Shown here piece by piece: positions 9,305 through 18,700 of a stretch of 30,262 nucleotides of DNA (its first letter is position 1; each line of letters opens with the position of its first letter). Origin of the DNA: Rhodospirillales bacterium (lineage in GTDB: Bacteria > Pseudomonadota > Alphaproteobacteria > Rhodospirillales_A > JACZKS01). The notes beneath the pieces were generated by a model. That model saw nothing but the letters and a program-made list of their open reading frames with translations. It ran no database searches and had not been told where the DNA came from. The stretch covers positions 1 through 30,262 of the forward strand of contig JABGRG010000045.1 of the NCBI GenBank assembly GCA_018648445.1, in the 5' to 3' direction. The translations under genes and the position numbers were made by a program.

Positions 9305-9637
9305 TTACATCTCGACTTTGGGAAGCGGGAAGAAATCCACCGGCGTCATCAGTTTGTTGTTCTGCGCTTCCAGCGCGCCCAGCTCGTTGCTTTTGACCAG
9401 ATAGGCCAGCCAGTCGGGATCGGCCATCATGGAGGCGCGTTTTTTGGCGCGGTCGGCGGCGTCTTCATAAACCCAGATGTGGATGTATTCGTTGGGATTG
9501 CCGGTTTCGGTGGTCAAGAAGGCCAGCGGCTGACCAACATTACGGGTTTGCGGTTCGCGCCCGAATTCATTGTAAAGCGCAATTTGTTTTTTGATCATTC
9601 CCGGACGACAGGTATAAGTACGAACGTCAAGCAGCAT
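9305..9637 (-). CDS. NIPSNAP family protein
   Basis: 110 residues. The sequence MLLDVRTYTCRPG followed by a ferredoxin-like alpha/beta pattern, an EYIHIWVYED strand and a PLPKVEM end is typical of bacterial NIPSNAP proteins (dimeric alpha-beta barrel fold). The start at 9637 is chosen because GGGGAGG lies 5 bases upstream and family members begin at this residue; a longer in-frame extension to 9712 is basic, lacks homology and is rejected. The function of bacterial NIPSNAP proteins is generally unknown. The ThDP enzyme follows 22 bp downstream, so both are likely co-expressed and serve the same unknown pathway. Confidence 0.87.
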   Translation of the reverse strand: MLLDVRTYTCRPGMIKKQIALYNEFGREPQTRNVGQPLAFLTTETGNPNEYIHIWVYEDAADRAKKRASMMADPDWLAYLVKSNELGALEAQNNKLMTPVDFFPLPKVEM

Positions 9638-9642
9638 GGTAT

Positions 9643-9667
9643 CCTCCCCAAAAAAAAGCAGTTGGGG
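9643..9667 (-). promoter_or_regulatory. Hairpin overlapping the NIPSNAP ribosome-binding site
   Basis: On the minus-strand transcript CCCCAA (9667-9662) can pair with TTGGGG (9651-9646). The second arm includes most of the GGGGAGG ribosome site (9649-9643). Read on the plus strand the same dyad is followed by six T residues (9668-9673) and looks like a small terminator. Either role is tentative because the stem is only 6 bp. Confidence 0.3.
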
Positions 9668-9732
9668 TTTTTTAGCACCGCTGCGTCGCCGTCGAAACGG
9701 AAATAAACGCAAAAATACGGGGGAAACAGGAT

Positions 9733-10698
9733 ATGGAACTTTGCCGGGTGGGAATTATCGGTCTGGGCGTCATGGGCTTGCGCATGCTGACCAACATGGC
9801 CAATGACGATCGCTTCGGATTTTCCGGTGTGTGGGACCCGGACAAAGCAGCCCGGGATCATGTCGCGCGCGAATTTCCAAACATCCCCATCGCTTCCGGT
9901 CCGGATGAAATCATCACGGCGGCCGAGACCGATCTGATCTACATCGCGAGCCCGCCAGCGTGGCACAAGGGTTATGTCATGGCCGCCGCCGAAGCGCAAA
10001 AACGCATCTTTTGCGAAAAACCGCTGGGCATTGACGTGGCGCAATCGCGCGAAATGGTGGCCGAGCTTGAACGGCGCCAAACCCCCAACATTGTCAATTT
10101 CATTCAATCCACATCCAACGCGGCCGAGGTGACGGCGAAGCGGCTGGCGGCGGGCGAACTGGGCGACATTACGGGCGTCGATATCATTGTTCATTTTTCC
10201 AAGTGGCCGCGCGCCTGGCAGATCGATGCCGACTGGCTGCGCTTTCGCGAGCAGGGCGGCTATACCCGCGAGGTGTTCTCGCACTTCATGTTTTTGACCG
10301 AACGCTTTTTGGGCAAGGCGCGAATCGACTGGTCGCAGCCGCGCTACCCGAATGATCCGCTTCTGTGCGAGACCCACATACAGGCGCGGCTCGATTGTTC
10401 GGGCGTGCCGGTTTGCATCATGGGGTCCAGCGGTGGGACCGGGCCCGAACGGGTCGAGATGACCCTCTGGGGAACCAAAAAAAGCCATCGGCTGCACGAC
10501 TGGTTTTGGCTGCAAAGCGCCGATACCGAGGGTGAATGGACCGTGGAACTGGCGGAAATCCCGGATTTGCGGGTGGAAAATTTCAAGCGTGTTCTGGACA
10601 ACGTGGCCGCCTTCGCGGCTGGAAAAGACCATGTTTTCCCCTCGGTGGCCGAGGCGCTCAGCGTTCAGGAACTGATCGAGACCATGTTAAAAGGGTGA
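9733..10698 (+). CDS. Gfo/Idh/MocA family NAD(P)-dependent oxidoreductase
   Basis: 321 residues from ATG 9733, with an AGGA site just upstream. The N-terminal Rossmann fold shows VGIIGLGVMG (Gly10, Gly12, Gly15) and the family EKP motif at 95-97 (FCEKPLG). The C-terminal alpha/beta substrate domain contains a His in EVFSHFM, near where the family's catalytic His lies. Members oxidise or reduce sugars, inositols, biliverdin or related polyols using NAD(P). It is divergent from the NIPSNAP-ThDP pair across 95 bp, so the three genes may belong to one catabolic function. The substrate is unknown. The stop is 18 bp before the rpmJ promoter. Confidence 0.9.
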   Translation: MELCRVGIIGLGVMGLRMLTNMANDDRFGFSGVWDPDKAARDHVAREFPNIPIASGPDEIITAAETDLIYIASPPAWHKGYVMAAAEAQKRIFCEKPLGIDVAQSREMVAELERRQTPNIVNFIQSTSNAAEVTAKRLAAGELGDITGVDIIVHFSKWPRAWQIDADWLRFREQGGYTREVFSHFMFLTERFLGKARIDWSQPRYPNDPLLCETHIQARLDCSGVPVCIMGSSGGTGPERVEMTLWGTKKSHRLHDWFWLQSADTEGEWTVELAEIPDLRVENFKRVLDNVAAFAAGKDHVFPSVAEALSVQELIETMLKG

Positions 10699-10716
10699 AA
10701 TCCGATGTGATCGGCG

Positions 10717-10745
10717 TTGACAGAGCGGGGCCAAGCCCCTATTTT
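10717..10745 (+). promoter_or_regulatory. Sigma70-type promoter of rpmJ
   Basis: A perfect TTGACA (10717-10722) is separated by 17 bp from TATTTT (10740-10745). The spacer contains the dyad GGGGC-CAA-GCCCC (10727-10739). It lies between the Gfo/Idh stop and the rpmJ start and is the best promoter match in the window. Confidence 0.8.
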
Positions 10746-10800
10746 CCGCGCCGCGCATCGCCGCAGGGGTTGCCTGTGGTCAAGGTCTGAGGATTTCGTT

Positions 10801-10926
10801 ATGAAAGTTAAGAACTCGTTGAAAGCCGCAAAAGGGCGCGAGAAGAACTGCATCGTCGTTCGCCGTAAAGGCCGCGTCTACGTGATCAACAAACGTCACC
10901 CGCGCTTCAAAACGCGGCAAGGATGA
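10801..10926 (+). CDS. rpmJ: 50S ribosomal protein L36 (zinc-free type)
   Basis: 41 residues, [14 protein letters not shown] at the start and [21 protein letters not shown] at the end, matching the alphaproteobacterial L36 family along its whole length. It is the C-minus form: only one Cys remains and the CxxC zinc ribbon of the other form is absent. The ATG at 10801 has GAGG 8 bases upstream; an in-frame extension to 10717 would start inside the promoter and is rejected. The gene is a stand-alone unit with its own promoter and terminator. The protein sits in the large ribosomal subunit. Confidence 0.96.
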   Translation: MKVKNSLKAAKGREKNCIVVRRKGRVYVINKRHPRFKTRQG

Positions 10927-10978
10927 TTCTGGGCTGAACCGTCCTGCCTGACGTTGCCCTTTAGGGCCGCAAGTTTAG

Positions 10979-11011
10979 AAACCGCGCCATCAACAGCGCG
11001 GTTTTCGTTTT
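10979..11011 (+). terminator. Rho-independent terminator of rpmJ
   Basis: A 9-bp perfect stem AAACCGCGC/GCGCGGTTT (10979-10987 and 10996-11004) with an 8-base loop is followed by a T-rich run, TCGTTTT. It lies 52 bp after the rpmJ stop. Confidence 0.85.
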
Positions 11012-11095
11012 GCCTGAATTCAATTTCATCTTTCCGTCGCTGTATCGTTCCTCTTATTATCCCCCCAACCCGCGAGGAGATTGGGAAGAGGGGCA

Positions 11096-12331
11096 ATGAG
11101 CGAAAAGTTCAAGGCGCAATCCACCAAGCAGATTGAAGAGGCCATAAGCTGGGCCCTGGCCAATGAAACCTCCCTTGAAGTCATCGGGGGCGGCAGCAAG
11201 CGGGCTTTTGGCCGACCCGGCGAAGCGGGGCATTTGCTGGATCTTTCCGCCATCTCGGGGGTGGTGAATTACGAGCCCAAGGAACTGGTGATGAGCGCGC
11301 TGCCCGGAACGCCGCTGGCGGAAATCGAGGCGGCGCTGGAACCCAACCGTCAGGAACTGGCCTTCGAACCGGCGGACCTGGGTCCGTTGTTCGGGACCGG
11401 AGCGGGCGGGTCCAACCTATCGGGGACCATCGGCGGGGCTTTCGCATGCAATCTGTCGGGACCGAAGCGCATCCGCATCGGGGCCGCGCGCGATCATATC
11501 CTGGGGTTCCAGGCCGTCAGCGGACGGGGCGAGGCGTTCAAGTCGGGCGGCCGCATGTTCAAGAACGTCACGGGCTTCGATCTTTCCAAACTGTTCTCCG
11601 GCTCGTTCGGAACCCTGTCGGTCTTTACCGAACTGACATTCAAGGTTCTGCCCGCCGCCGAGACGGTTCACACGGTTCTGGTTTTTGGTCTCACGGCGAT
11701 GGAGGCCACCCGCGCCATGACCAAGGCGCTTCACAGTTCCAACGAAGTTTCCGGCGTTGCCCACCTTCCGGCGGATGTCGCCGCCGTGTCGGGCGTGGCG
11801 CCCATATTGTCGGCGGGCGGCGCGGTCACTGCCGTTCGCGTTGAAGGGTTCGGCCCTTCGGTGGACTACCGCTGTAATTCGCTGGTCGAACTGCTGGGCG
11901 GATTCGGCGAAACGGGCCTGCTGGAAACGGACGATTCGCAGATGCTCTGGCGCGAGGTGCGCGACGTATCGTACTTCGCCCGCGAAAGCCAAAATCAGGT
12001 GTGGCGGATTTCGACGCCGCCCGGCGAGGGTGCGCGCGTCGCTGCGCAGATTTTGCAGGCCCGACCCGGCAAGGTCTATTTCGATTGGGGCGGCGGCCTT
12101 TTGTGGCTGTCGCTGGAAGCCGCCGACGATGCCGCGCACGAGGCCGTGCGGGGCGCGCTGGGCGACACCGGCGGTCACGCGACGCTGGTTCGGGCCGATG
12201 AAGCGGTGCGCGCCCGCGTGCCTGTATTCCACCCGCAGCCGGGGCCGTTGGCGGCATTGACGGGCCGCGTCAAGGAAAGCCTCGATCCCAAGGGCGTTCT
12301 CAACCCCGGCCGCATGTTCGCGGGCGTCTAG
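11096..12331 (+). CDS. glcE: Glycolate oxidase FAD-binding subunit GlcE
   Basis: 411 residues. The N-terminal PCMH-type FAD-binding domain shows the GlcE pattern: EVIGGGSKRAFGR, an FGTGAGGSNLSGTIGG stretch, FKSGGRMFKNVTGFDLSKL and SFGTLSVFTELTFKVLP. The C-terminus ends VKESLDPKGVLNPGRMF, the usual family ending. GlcE is somewhat longer here than the roughly 350-residue E. coli protein. It works with GlcD and GlcF as a membrane-associated glycolate dehydrogenase that makes glyoxylate and passes electrons to quinone. The start at ATG 11096 follows GAAGAGG; a longer in-frame start at 11081 would overlap that site. glcF follows after 22 bp, but no glcD lies upstream, where it normally sits. Confidence 0.93.
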   Translation: MSEKFKAQSTKQIEEAISWALANETSLEVIGGGSKRAFGRPGEAGHLLDLSAISGVVNYEPKELVMSALPGTPLAEIEAALEPNRQELAFEPADLGPLFGTGAGGSNLSGTIGGAFACNLSGPKRIRIGAARDHILGFQAVSGRGEAFKSGGRMFKNVTGFDLSKLFSGSFGTLSVFTELTFKVLPAAETVHTVLVFGLTAMEATRAMTKALHSSNEVSGVAHLPADVAAVSGVAPILSAGGAVTAVRVEGFGPSVDYRCNSLVELLGGFGETGLLETDDSQMLWREVRDVSYFARESQNQVWRISTPPGEGARVAAQILQARPGKVYFDWGGGLLWLSLEAADDAAHEAVRGALGDTGGHATLVRADEAVRARVPVFHPQPGPLAALTGRVKESLDPKGVLNPGRMFAGV

Positions 12332-12353
12332 AGCGGGCCGGAGAAAAACAAAA

Positions 12354-13637
12354 ATGCAGACCCATTTCTCCCTGGCCCAGCTTGCCGAACCGCGTACCGC
12401 CGAGGCCAACGACATCTTCCGCGCCTGTGTGCATTGCGGTTTTTGCACGGCGACGTGCCCGACCTTCGTTTTGCTGGGCGACGAACTGGATAGCCCGCGC
12501 GGGCGCATCTACATGCTCAAGGACATGCTGGAAAAGGACAAACCGGCGTCGAAGCATCTGGTCAAGCATGTGGACCGCTGCCTGACATGCCTTTCGTGCA
12601 CCACCACGTGTCCGTCGGGCGTCGACTACATGCATCTTGTCGATCAGGGGCGCGCGCGAATCGAGGAAACCTACACCCGTCCGCTGGCCGACCGCCTGCT
12701 TCGTGAAATGCTGGCTTTCGTACTGCCGAACCCGAAATTGTTCCGCTTATCCTTGTGGGGCGCGTGGTTCGCCCGGCCTTTCGCCGGTCTGATGCCGGGC
12801 CGCCTCAAGGGCATGGTCGGCATGGCGCCGAAAACCATTCCCCGGGCGTCGACCAGCGCCCGGCCGCAAGTCCATGCGGCGCAGGGACCGAAACGCATGC
12901 GGGTCGCGCTGCTGGTAGGCTGCGCCCAACAGGTGCTTCGCCCCGTCATCAACGAAGCGACCATCCGTCTTTTGACCCGCCACGGCTGCGAGGTGGTGGT
13001 CGCCGAAGGGGCCGGGTGTTGCGGGGCGTTGGTCCATCATATGGGCCGCGAGGATGAGGCCCGCGCCAAGGCGCTGGCCAACGTCAAAGCCTGGACACGC
13101 GAGCTGGAAGGAGACGGTCTGGACGCTGTCGTCATTAACGCGTCGGGCTGCGGGACGACGGTCAAGGATTACGGCCATTTGCTGAAGGACGATGCGGACT
13201 GGGCGGACGCCGCCGCGCGCATTGGCGAACTTGCAAAGGATGTGACCGAGGTTCTGTCGAGCGTCAAACTCAAAGTCAGCGAAGGCGGCGAACGACCCAT
13301 CGTAGCCTATCATTCGGCGTGCTCGATGCAGCACGGACAGCAGTTGCGCGACGAGCCGAAACAATTGCTGCGTGACGCCGGTTTCGAGGTTCGCGAACCT
13401 GCCGAGGGGCACATTTGCTGTGGTTCGGCGGGCACCTACAATCTGCTTCAGCCGAAACTGGCCGCGCAGTTGCAAGCCAGAAAGGCGGCCAACATCGTGG
13501 CCCTCGAGGCCGATGTGGTGGCCGCCGGAAATTTGGGCTGCATGGTCCAGATTGGTGACGGGATCGATCTGCCAATTGTCCATACGGTGGAACTTCTGGA
13601 TTGGGCGACCGGCGGACCCAAGCCGCAAACCCTGTAA
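12354..13637 (+). CDS. glcF: Glycolate oxidase iron-sulfur subunit GlcF
   Basis: 427 residues. Two [4Fe-4S] motifs are intact: Cys25, 28, 31, 35 (CVHCGFCTATCP) and Cys76, 79, 82, 86 (CLTCLSCTTTCP). Two Cys-rich CCG domains follow, with EGAGCCGALVHHMG and HICCGSAGTYN, typical of GlcF/LutA/HdrB-like electron-transfer subunits. GlcF carries electrons from the flavin subunits toward the quinone pool. It lies 22 bp after glcE, so the two are almost certainly co-transcribed. A GGAG ribosome site precedes the ATG. Confidence 0.95.
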   Translation: MQTHFSLAQLAEPRTAEANDIFRACVHCGFCTATCPTFVLLGDELDSPRGRIYMLKDMLEKDKPASKHLVKHVDRCLTCLSCTTTCPSGVDYMHLVDQGRARIEETYTRPLADRLLREMLAFVLPNPKLFRLSLWGAWFARPFAGLMPGRLKGMVGMAPKTIPRASTSARPQVHAAQGPKRMRVALLVGCAQQVLRPVINEATIRLLTRHGCEVVVAEGAGCCGALVHHMGREDEARAKALANVKAWTRELEGDGLDAVVINASGCGTTVKDYGHLLKDDADWADAAARIGELAKDVTEVLSSVKLKVSEGGERPIVAYHSACSMQHGQQLRDEPKQLLRDAGFEVREPAEGHICCGSAGTYNLLQPKLAAQLQARKAANIVALEADVVAAGNLGCMVQIGDGIDLPIVHTVELLDWATGGPKPQTL

Positions 13638-13685
13638 TTAAGCCGGGCCCTGTAAATCTGGTAGCCGAATTCCCATCTACCGGGA

Positions 13686-14243
13686 ATGCGCAGGTTTCAA
13701 ATTCTGGCGATCCTGATCGCCTGTCTGTTGGTGCCGCTGAATGCGGGGGCCGTGCACGAACGCGAGCATCGTCTGGACGCCCTGTTCGACCTTCTGAAAG
13801 AGGCGCAAACGGTCGCAGATGCCCAGACCATTGAAGTTGAAATTTGGAAACTGTGGACCGTCACGGGCGAATCCGAACTCGATTCGGCTATGTATTCCGG
13901 AATTGCTGCGATGCGGCGTGGCAACCTGCAACGCGCATTGAACCTGTTTGATCAACTGACCGTCGACGCCCCGCAGTTTGCCGAAGCCTGGAACAAACGC
14001 GCGACCATTCACTACATGCTGGGAAACCACGACGCCTCGATCGCCGACATCATGCAGACATTGACGCTGGAGCCGCGCCATTTCGCCGCGTTATCGGGGC
14101 TGGGCATGATTTTCGCGAACACCGGTCGCGAGGAAGCCGCACTTCGCGCGTTCGAACGTGCGCTCAAAATTCATCCGCATCTGCCAGGCGCCAAGGCTTT
14201 CAAAAATTCGATCAAGCGCCAGATCGACGCCCACCGAATTTGA
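13686..14243 (+). CDS. Exported TPR-repeat protein
   Basis: 185 residues. A signal peptide is visible (MRRFQILAILIACLLVPLNA, likely cleavage after Ala22 in NAGA-V). The rest is helical with about three tetratricopeptide repeats between residues 65 and 175, for example an AWNKRATIHYMLGNHDASI unit and an ALSGLGMIFANTGREEAAL unit. TPR proteins mediate protein-protein contacts; the partner is unknown. It lies between glcF and the GlcD-like oxidase on the same strand, 48 bp after glcF, with no strong ribosome site before the ATG. Similar small periplasmic TPR proteins occur widely in alphaproteobacteria. Confidence 0.85.
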   Translation: MRRFQILAILIACLLVPLNAGAVHEREHRLDALFDLLKEAQTVADAQTIEVEIWKLWTVTGESELDSAMYSGIAAMRRGNLQRALNLFDQLTVDAPQFAEAWNKRATIHYMLGNHDASIADIMQTLTLEPRHFAALSGLGMIFANTGREEAALRAFERALKIHPHLPGAKAFKNSIKRQIDAHRI

Positions 14244-14331
14244 TTTTTTTCGCGTCGGTCAACCCTTTCTTGATGGAGCCGTTCGCGTCGCGTAGGGTGC
14301 GCCCGCAAACTGTTTTCCGGGAGAAAGGTTA

Positions 14332-15720
14332 ATGCGAGCCGAACCGGCAAGGATTGACGAAGAGCTTATCGAAGAACTCAAGGCCTTGCTGGGCGACCGC
14401 GTAAGCACGTCGGGTGCCGTCAGAGAGCAGCACAGCCACGACGAATCCTACCATACGCCGCAGGCGCCGGACGCAGTTGTCTTTCCACGATCCACCGAGG
14501 AAGTCAGTGAAATCGTCAAGGCCTGCGCACGACGGAAAGTGCCGGTGATACCCTTCGGTACGGGTACCAGCCTGGAGGGGCATGTGGTCGCATTGCACGG
14601 CGGCGTTTCCATCAATACAAGCAACATGAAGGAAATTCTTACCGTTAATCCCGAAGACATGGATGCGACCGTTCAGGCCGGTGTAACGCGCATTCAACTC
14701 AACACCTATTTGCGCGATACGGGCTTGTTTTTTCCGGTCGATCCCGGCGCCGATGCATCGTTGGGCGGGATGGCTGCGACACGGGCTTCGGGCACCAATG
14801 CCGTGCGCTACGGAACAATGGCCGATTGCGTGTTGAGCATGACCGTGGTTTTGGCCGACGGGCGCATCATTCGGACAAGCCGGCGCGCACGCAAATCCGC
14901 AGCCGGTTACGACCTGACGCACCTGATGGTCGGGTCCGAGGGAACGCTTGGCGTCATTACCGAGATTACGTTGCGGCTATATGGAATCCCCGAGGCCATA
15001 TCCTCTGCCGTTGTTTCATTTCCCGACATGGAATCGGTGGTTAACGCCGTAATTTTGACAATCCAGTCCGGTATTCCCATCGCGCGGATTGAATTGCTTG
15101 ACGAAGTTCAAATGGATGCGGTGAACAAGTATTCCAAACTGGATTACCCGGTTCAGCCCACGCTTTTTCTCGAATTTCATGGGAGTGAGAGCGGGGTCGC
15201 CGAACAGACCAGTGCGGTCGAGGAGATCACCAAGGATTTCGGCGGGGCAGATTTTAAATGGTCGGTTCTGGCCGAGGAGCGTTCAAAACTTTGGCAGGCC
15301 CGGCACGATGCTTACTATGCCGGCCTGGCGCTAAAACCCGGTAGCCGGGGTATAGCGACCGACGTGTGCGTCCCCATTTCACGGCTGGCCGAATGCATTC
15401 TGGAAACCAAGGCCGAAGTGGATGAAAGTTTCCTGCTGGCGCCGCTGGTCGGGCATGTGGGCGACGGGAATTTTCATTTGGTCATCGTCGTTGATCCGGA
15501 CGACCCGAAGGATATGGTCGAAGCAAAACGCATCAGCGACCGATTGGTGTTGCGCGCACTGGCCATGGATGGAACGTGCACCGGCGAACACGGGGTCGGG
15601 TGCGGAAAGATTGATTTTCTCGAGGCCGAGCACGGCGAGGCGATTAGCGTCATGCGAGCCGTAAAAACTGCCCTGGATCCCGATAATATTATGAACCCGG
15701 GCAAGATCGTCAGGTTATGA
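14332..15720 (+). CDS. FAD-linked oxidase, GlcD / D-lactate dehydrogenase (LDHD) type
   Basis: 462 residues. The PCMH FAD-binding domain has PFGTGTSLEGHV (74-85), GADASLGGMAATRASGTNAVRYG and VGSEGTLGVITE. The C-terminal FAD-oxidase domain has the metal-site motif HVGDGNFH, then GTCTGEHGVGCGK and the ending DPDNIMNPGKI. The TSLEGH form of the nucleotide loop is closer to the LDHD (D-lactate dehydrogenase, cytochrome) branch than to classical GlcD. It oxidises a D-2-hydroxyacid such as D-lactate or glycolate to the 2-oxoacid. The start follows GGGAGAAAGG. It stands downstream of glcE-glcF and a TPR gene, so it may supply the catalytic flavin subunit to GlcEF or act alone. Confidence 0.9.
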   Translation: MRAEPARIDEELIEELKALLGDRVSTSGAVREQHSHDESYHTPQAPDAVVFPRSTEEVSEIVKACARRKVPVIPFGTGTSLEGHVVALHGGVSINTSNMKEILTVNPEDMDATVQAGVTRIQLNTYLRDTGLFFPVDPGADASLGGMAATRASGTNAVRYGTMADCVLSMTVVLADGRIIRTSRRARKSAAGYDLTHLMVGSEGTLGVITEITLRLYGIPEAISSAVVSFPDMESVVNAVILTIQSGIPIARIELLDEVQMDAVNKYSKLDYPVQPTLFLEFHGSESGVAEQTSAVEEITKDFGGADFKWSVLAEERSKLWQARHDAYYAGLALKPGSRGIATDVCVPISRLAECILETKAEVDESFLLAPLVGHVGDGNFHLVIVVDPDDPKDMVEAKRISDRLVLRALAMDGTCTGEHGVGCGKIDFLEAEHGEAISVMRAVKTALDPDNIMNPGKIVRL

Positions 15721-15751
15721 TGAAGATCGTTCTTATCACGAGGCCGCGAAC

Positions 15752-18700
15752 GTGAAAAAGCTCGTTGCAGCGATATTTCTGCTTGTCGTCGTCGCCGTCA
15801 CGGTGGTCGTCGTGCTGCCCGATACCATCGATTGGAACCAATACCGAAGCGATATCGCGGCGCGTGCCGAAAGCCTGACCGGTCGCAAGATGATTATCGG
15901 CGGCGACATCCAGATTGCCTTGTTCCCGGCCCCCGCCCTGGTTGCCCATGATGTCCGGGTCGCCAATATCAAAGGCGCGGTAACGAAGGATATGATCCGG
16001 CTCGGGTCGCTTGAAATCCGGGTCGTGCCGGGGCCGCTGCTGGGCGGGACCGTTCAGGTCGAGACGATCAAGCTGATTGATCCGGTCATCGAATTGGAAC
16101 GGCTTGCCGACGGTCAGGTCAACTGGGAACTGGAGCCGTTGCGTCGCGAGGCGGACGGATCGGCAAGCGTGGCACTTCCCGGGGTTGAGCAGGCGGTGCA
16201 TACGGAGGAAGACGAAGGCACGGTGCGTCTGGACAACTTCCTCATCGAAAACGGAACGATTATTTTCCGGGATACTCAGGAAGGTCTGCTCGAGCGCCTC
16301 GATAAAGTGCACGCCCGGTTGGCCGTCGGTTCTTTGAGCGGACCATTCGATAGTGCCGGCAAGCTGCTTTATCGCGGTGTGCCGCTGGGTTATGAGGTTT
16401 CGGTCGGCAGGGTGATCGAGGGCCGCACCGTTCCCCTCAATATGATCCTGAGCGCCGAAAAGGGCGCTGCGAAGGCGGAAATCTCCGGTGCCGTTGTCGA
16501 CCTGGGCGCATCGCCGCGTTTCAAGGGCAAAATCGTTGTCGGCAGTAACGGTCCGGGTGGTCTTATCGACGATATGTTCGGGGAGGGTACGGCGCCCGCC
16601 TTCATGGCCGAACCTATTCGCGCTGAAACGGAAGCGGTTTTGTCGGTTGAAGACATCGCCCTGAGTGAAGTCGCTGTTTCATTGGGGCGGCTGAACGCCG
16701 CCGGGGATGCCAAGATAACCTTTTCCAGGCCTGTCAACATTGACGCAAGACTGGCCGTCAACCGTATTGATCTGGACGCACTGATGGCCGAACCGCCCCC
16801 GTCGAAAGTCGCGGGCGAGGAGAGTAAAGAGCAAACGCCGGGAGCGACCGAAGGAAAAACGGAACCGAAACCCGCGCCCGCAAAGAGCAACGCGTCGTCG
16901 GGGCCGGGTGACGGCTTCGCAATCCCACAAAACCTGACGGGAATGTTCGAGCTTTCAGCCGACGCGATTACTTACGGCGGCAGCAAAATCAGTGACGCGC
17001 GCATCAATGCCGAGTTGGGCGGCGGCGCGATCTCCGTGCACCAATTATCGGCACTGATGCCCGGCGGGTCCGACGTGTTTGCCAACGGTTCGGTGACGGC
17101 CAAGGACGGCACGCCGGTGTTCGACGGCAATCTGGACGCCAAGGTCAGCGACCTTAGGCGGCTTATGTCGTGGTTGGGGGCCGATCCGCCGGACGTGCCA
17201 TCGGATCGCCTGCGAAACGCCGCGTTCAAGGGCCGCATCGTTGCGGACGCGCGCGAAATTAGGGGCCGCGACCTGGAGATTACGCTCGACACCTCGCGGA
17301 TCACCGGGGCCATCACACTGGCCAAGCGAAAGAAGCCCGCGTTTGGCGCGCGCTTCAAGGTCGACCGGCTGAACCTCGATGCCTATCTAAAGTCGGCGAA
17401 TGGCAATAAGGGCGGCGGCAATAAAACGGCAAAGAAGGGAGCCGATCCACTGGCGTTTCTTACCGTCCTGAACCGGTTTGACGCCAATCTGCAGCTTGAG
17501 ATCGAACGCCTGACGTACCTTGGTGTGCCGTTCAACGCGGTGGCTCTCAAGGGAACCGTGTTTGGCGGCGATGTGGAAATTCGCGAGGCCTCGGTGGGCG
17601 ATGTGGCGGGCGCCAAGGGGCTGCTTTCAGGCCGTCTGGTGGGGCTGCCCAAGATACCCGCCGTCAAGGGCGTTCACTTCGAATTGCGAGGCGTGGATTT
17701 GGTTCGCTTGCTGCGCCAGTTGCAGGTGGATGTCCCGTTTGCGTCGAGGGATATCGGTATTGCTGAACTGACCGGTCGTGCGGACGGCGTTCTTTTGCGA
17801 CCGGAATTTGACCTGATTCTCAAAACAAGCGATGCCTCGGCGGACTTGAAGGGGCGGTTTTCCATTTTGCCGATCGAACCTCTGTTCGACGGCGAGATCA
17901 AGGTGCGTCATTCGGACTTCCCCCGGTTCCTGCGCCTTCTCGGCATCGTGTACCGACCGGCGGGACGGTTGGGCGGCTTCGGTTTGTCGGCCAAGGCCAA
18001 GGGCGATTTTTCCAAGATATCGTTTGACGCCATAAGCGGACGGATTGGTCCGGTGCCGGTAAACGGCTCACTGTCGGTCGATCTGGGCGGTAAGCTGCCG
18101 CAGCTCAATGGGGCCATGAATACGGGCCGGATCGTTATCGAGGATTTTCTGCCTGCCAAACGAAGCGCGTCGTTGGCTCCCGCAATCCGGCCCGCAATCC
18201 GGCCCGCAATTCGGAAAGCCTCATTCAGTGGAGCAATCGTACCTGTGGCTCTCGCCGATAAAGAACATCGCTGGCCGACCGAGAAAATCGATCTGTCGTT
18301 CTTGCAGGCATTCGACGGCGAGATGAAGCTGGTTTCCGAGGCCCTTGTCTATGATGGCGTGGAACTGGCGAAATCGGTTTTGAATGCGACCCTCGCGGGC
18401 GGTATCCTTCGCGCCAATTCGCTGACCGGCGAACTGTTCGGCGGGCGGTTGAAGGGGATCGCGACGGCCTATTCCGCGCCGGTGCCACGGCTCAAAGGAT
18501 CGATCTCACTGGCCAATGCCGACTTCGCGAAAGCCGAACAGACCTATCGCGGCGCAAGCGCGGCAACGGGCAAAATGAACTTCCGCATGACCTTCGATGC
18601 CTCCGGTCGGTCGGTGGCTCACCTGATCGCGGGCCTGAACGGCGAAGGGTCGGCCGAGTTGATGAAAATCAGCGTCGCCCCGGGGGCGGAAAAGGGTGCG

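Noticed and set aside
11417..12508. A 363-codon minus-strand open frame over glcE and the start of glcF
   Set aside because: It is a reverse-frame shadow of two intact genes and has no domain features.
12755..13057. Alternative plus-strand frame inside glcF that could suggest a frameshift
   Set aside because: The glcF frame is continuous through both iron-sulfur motifs and both CCG domains, so no frameshift is needed.
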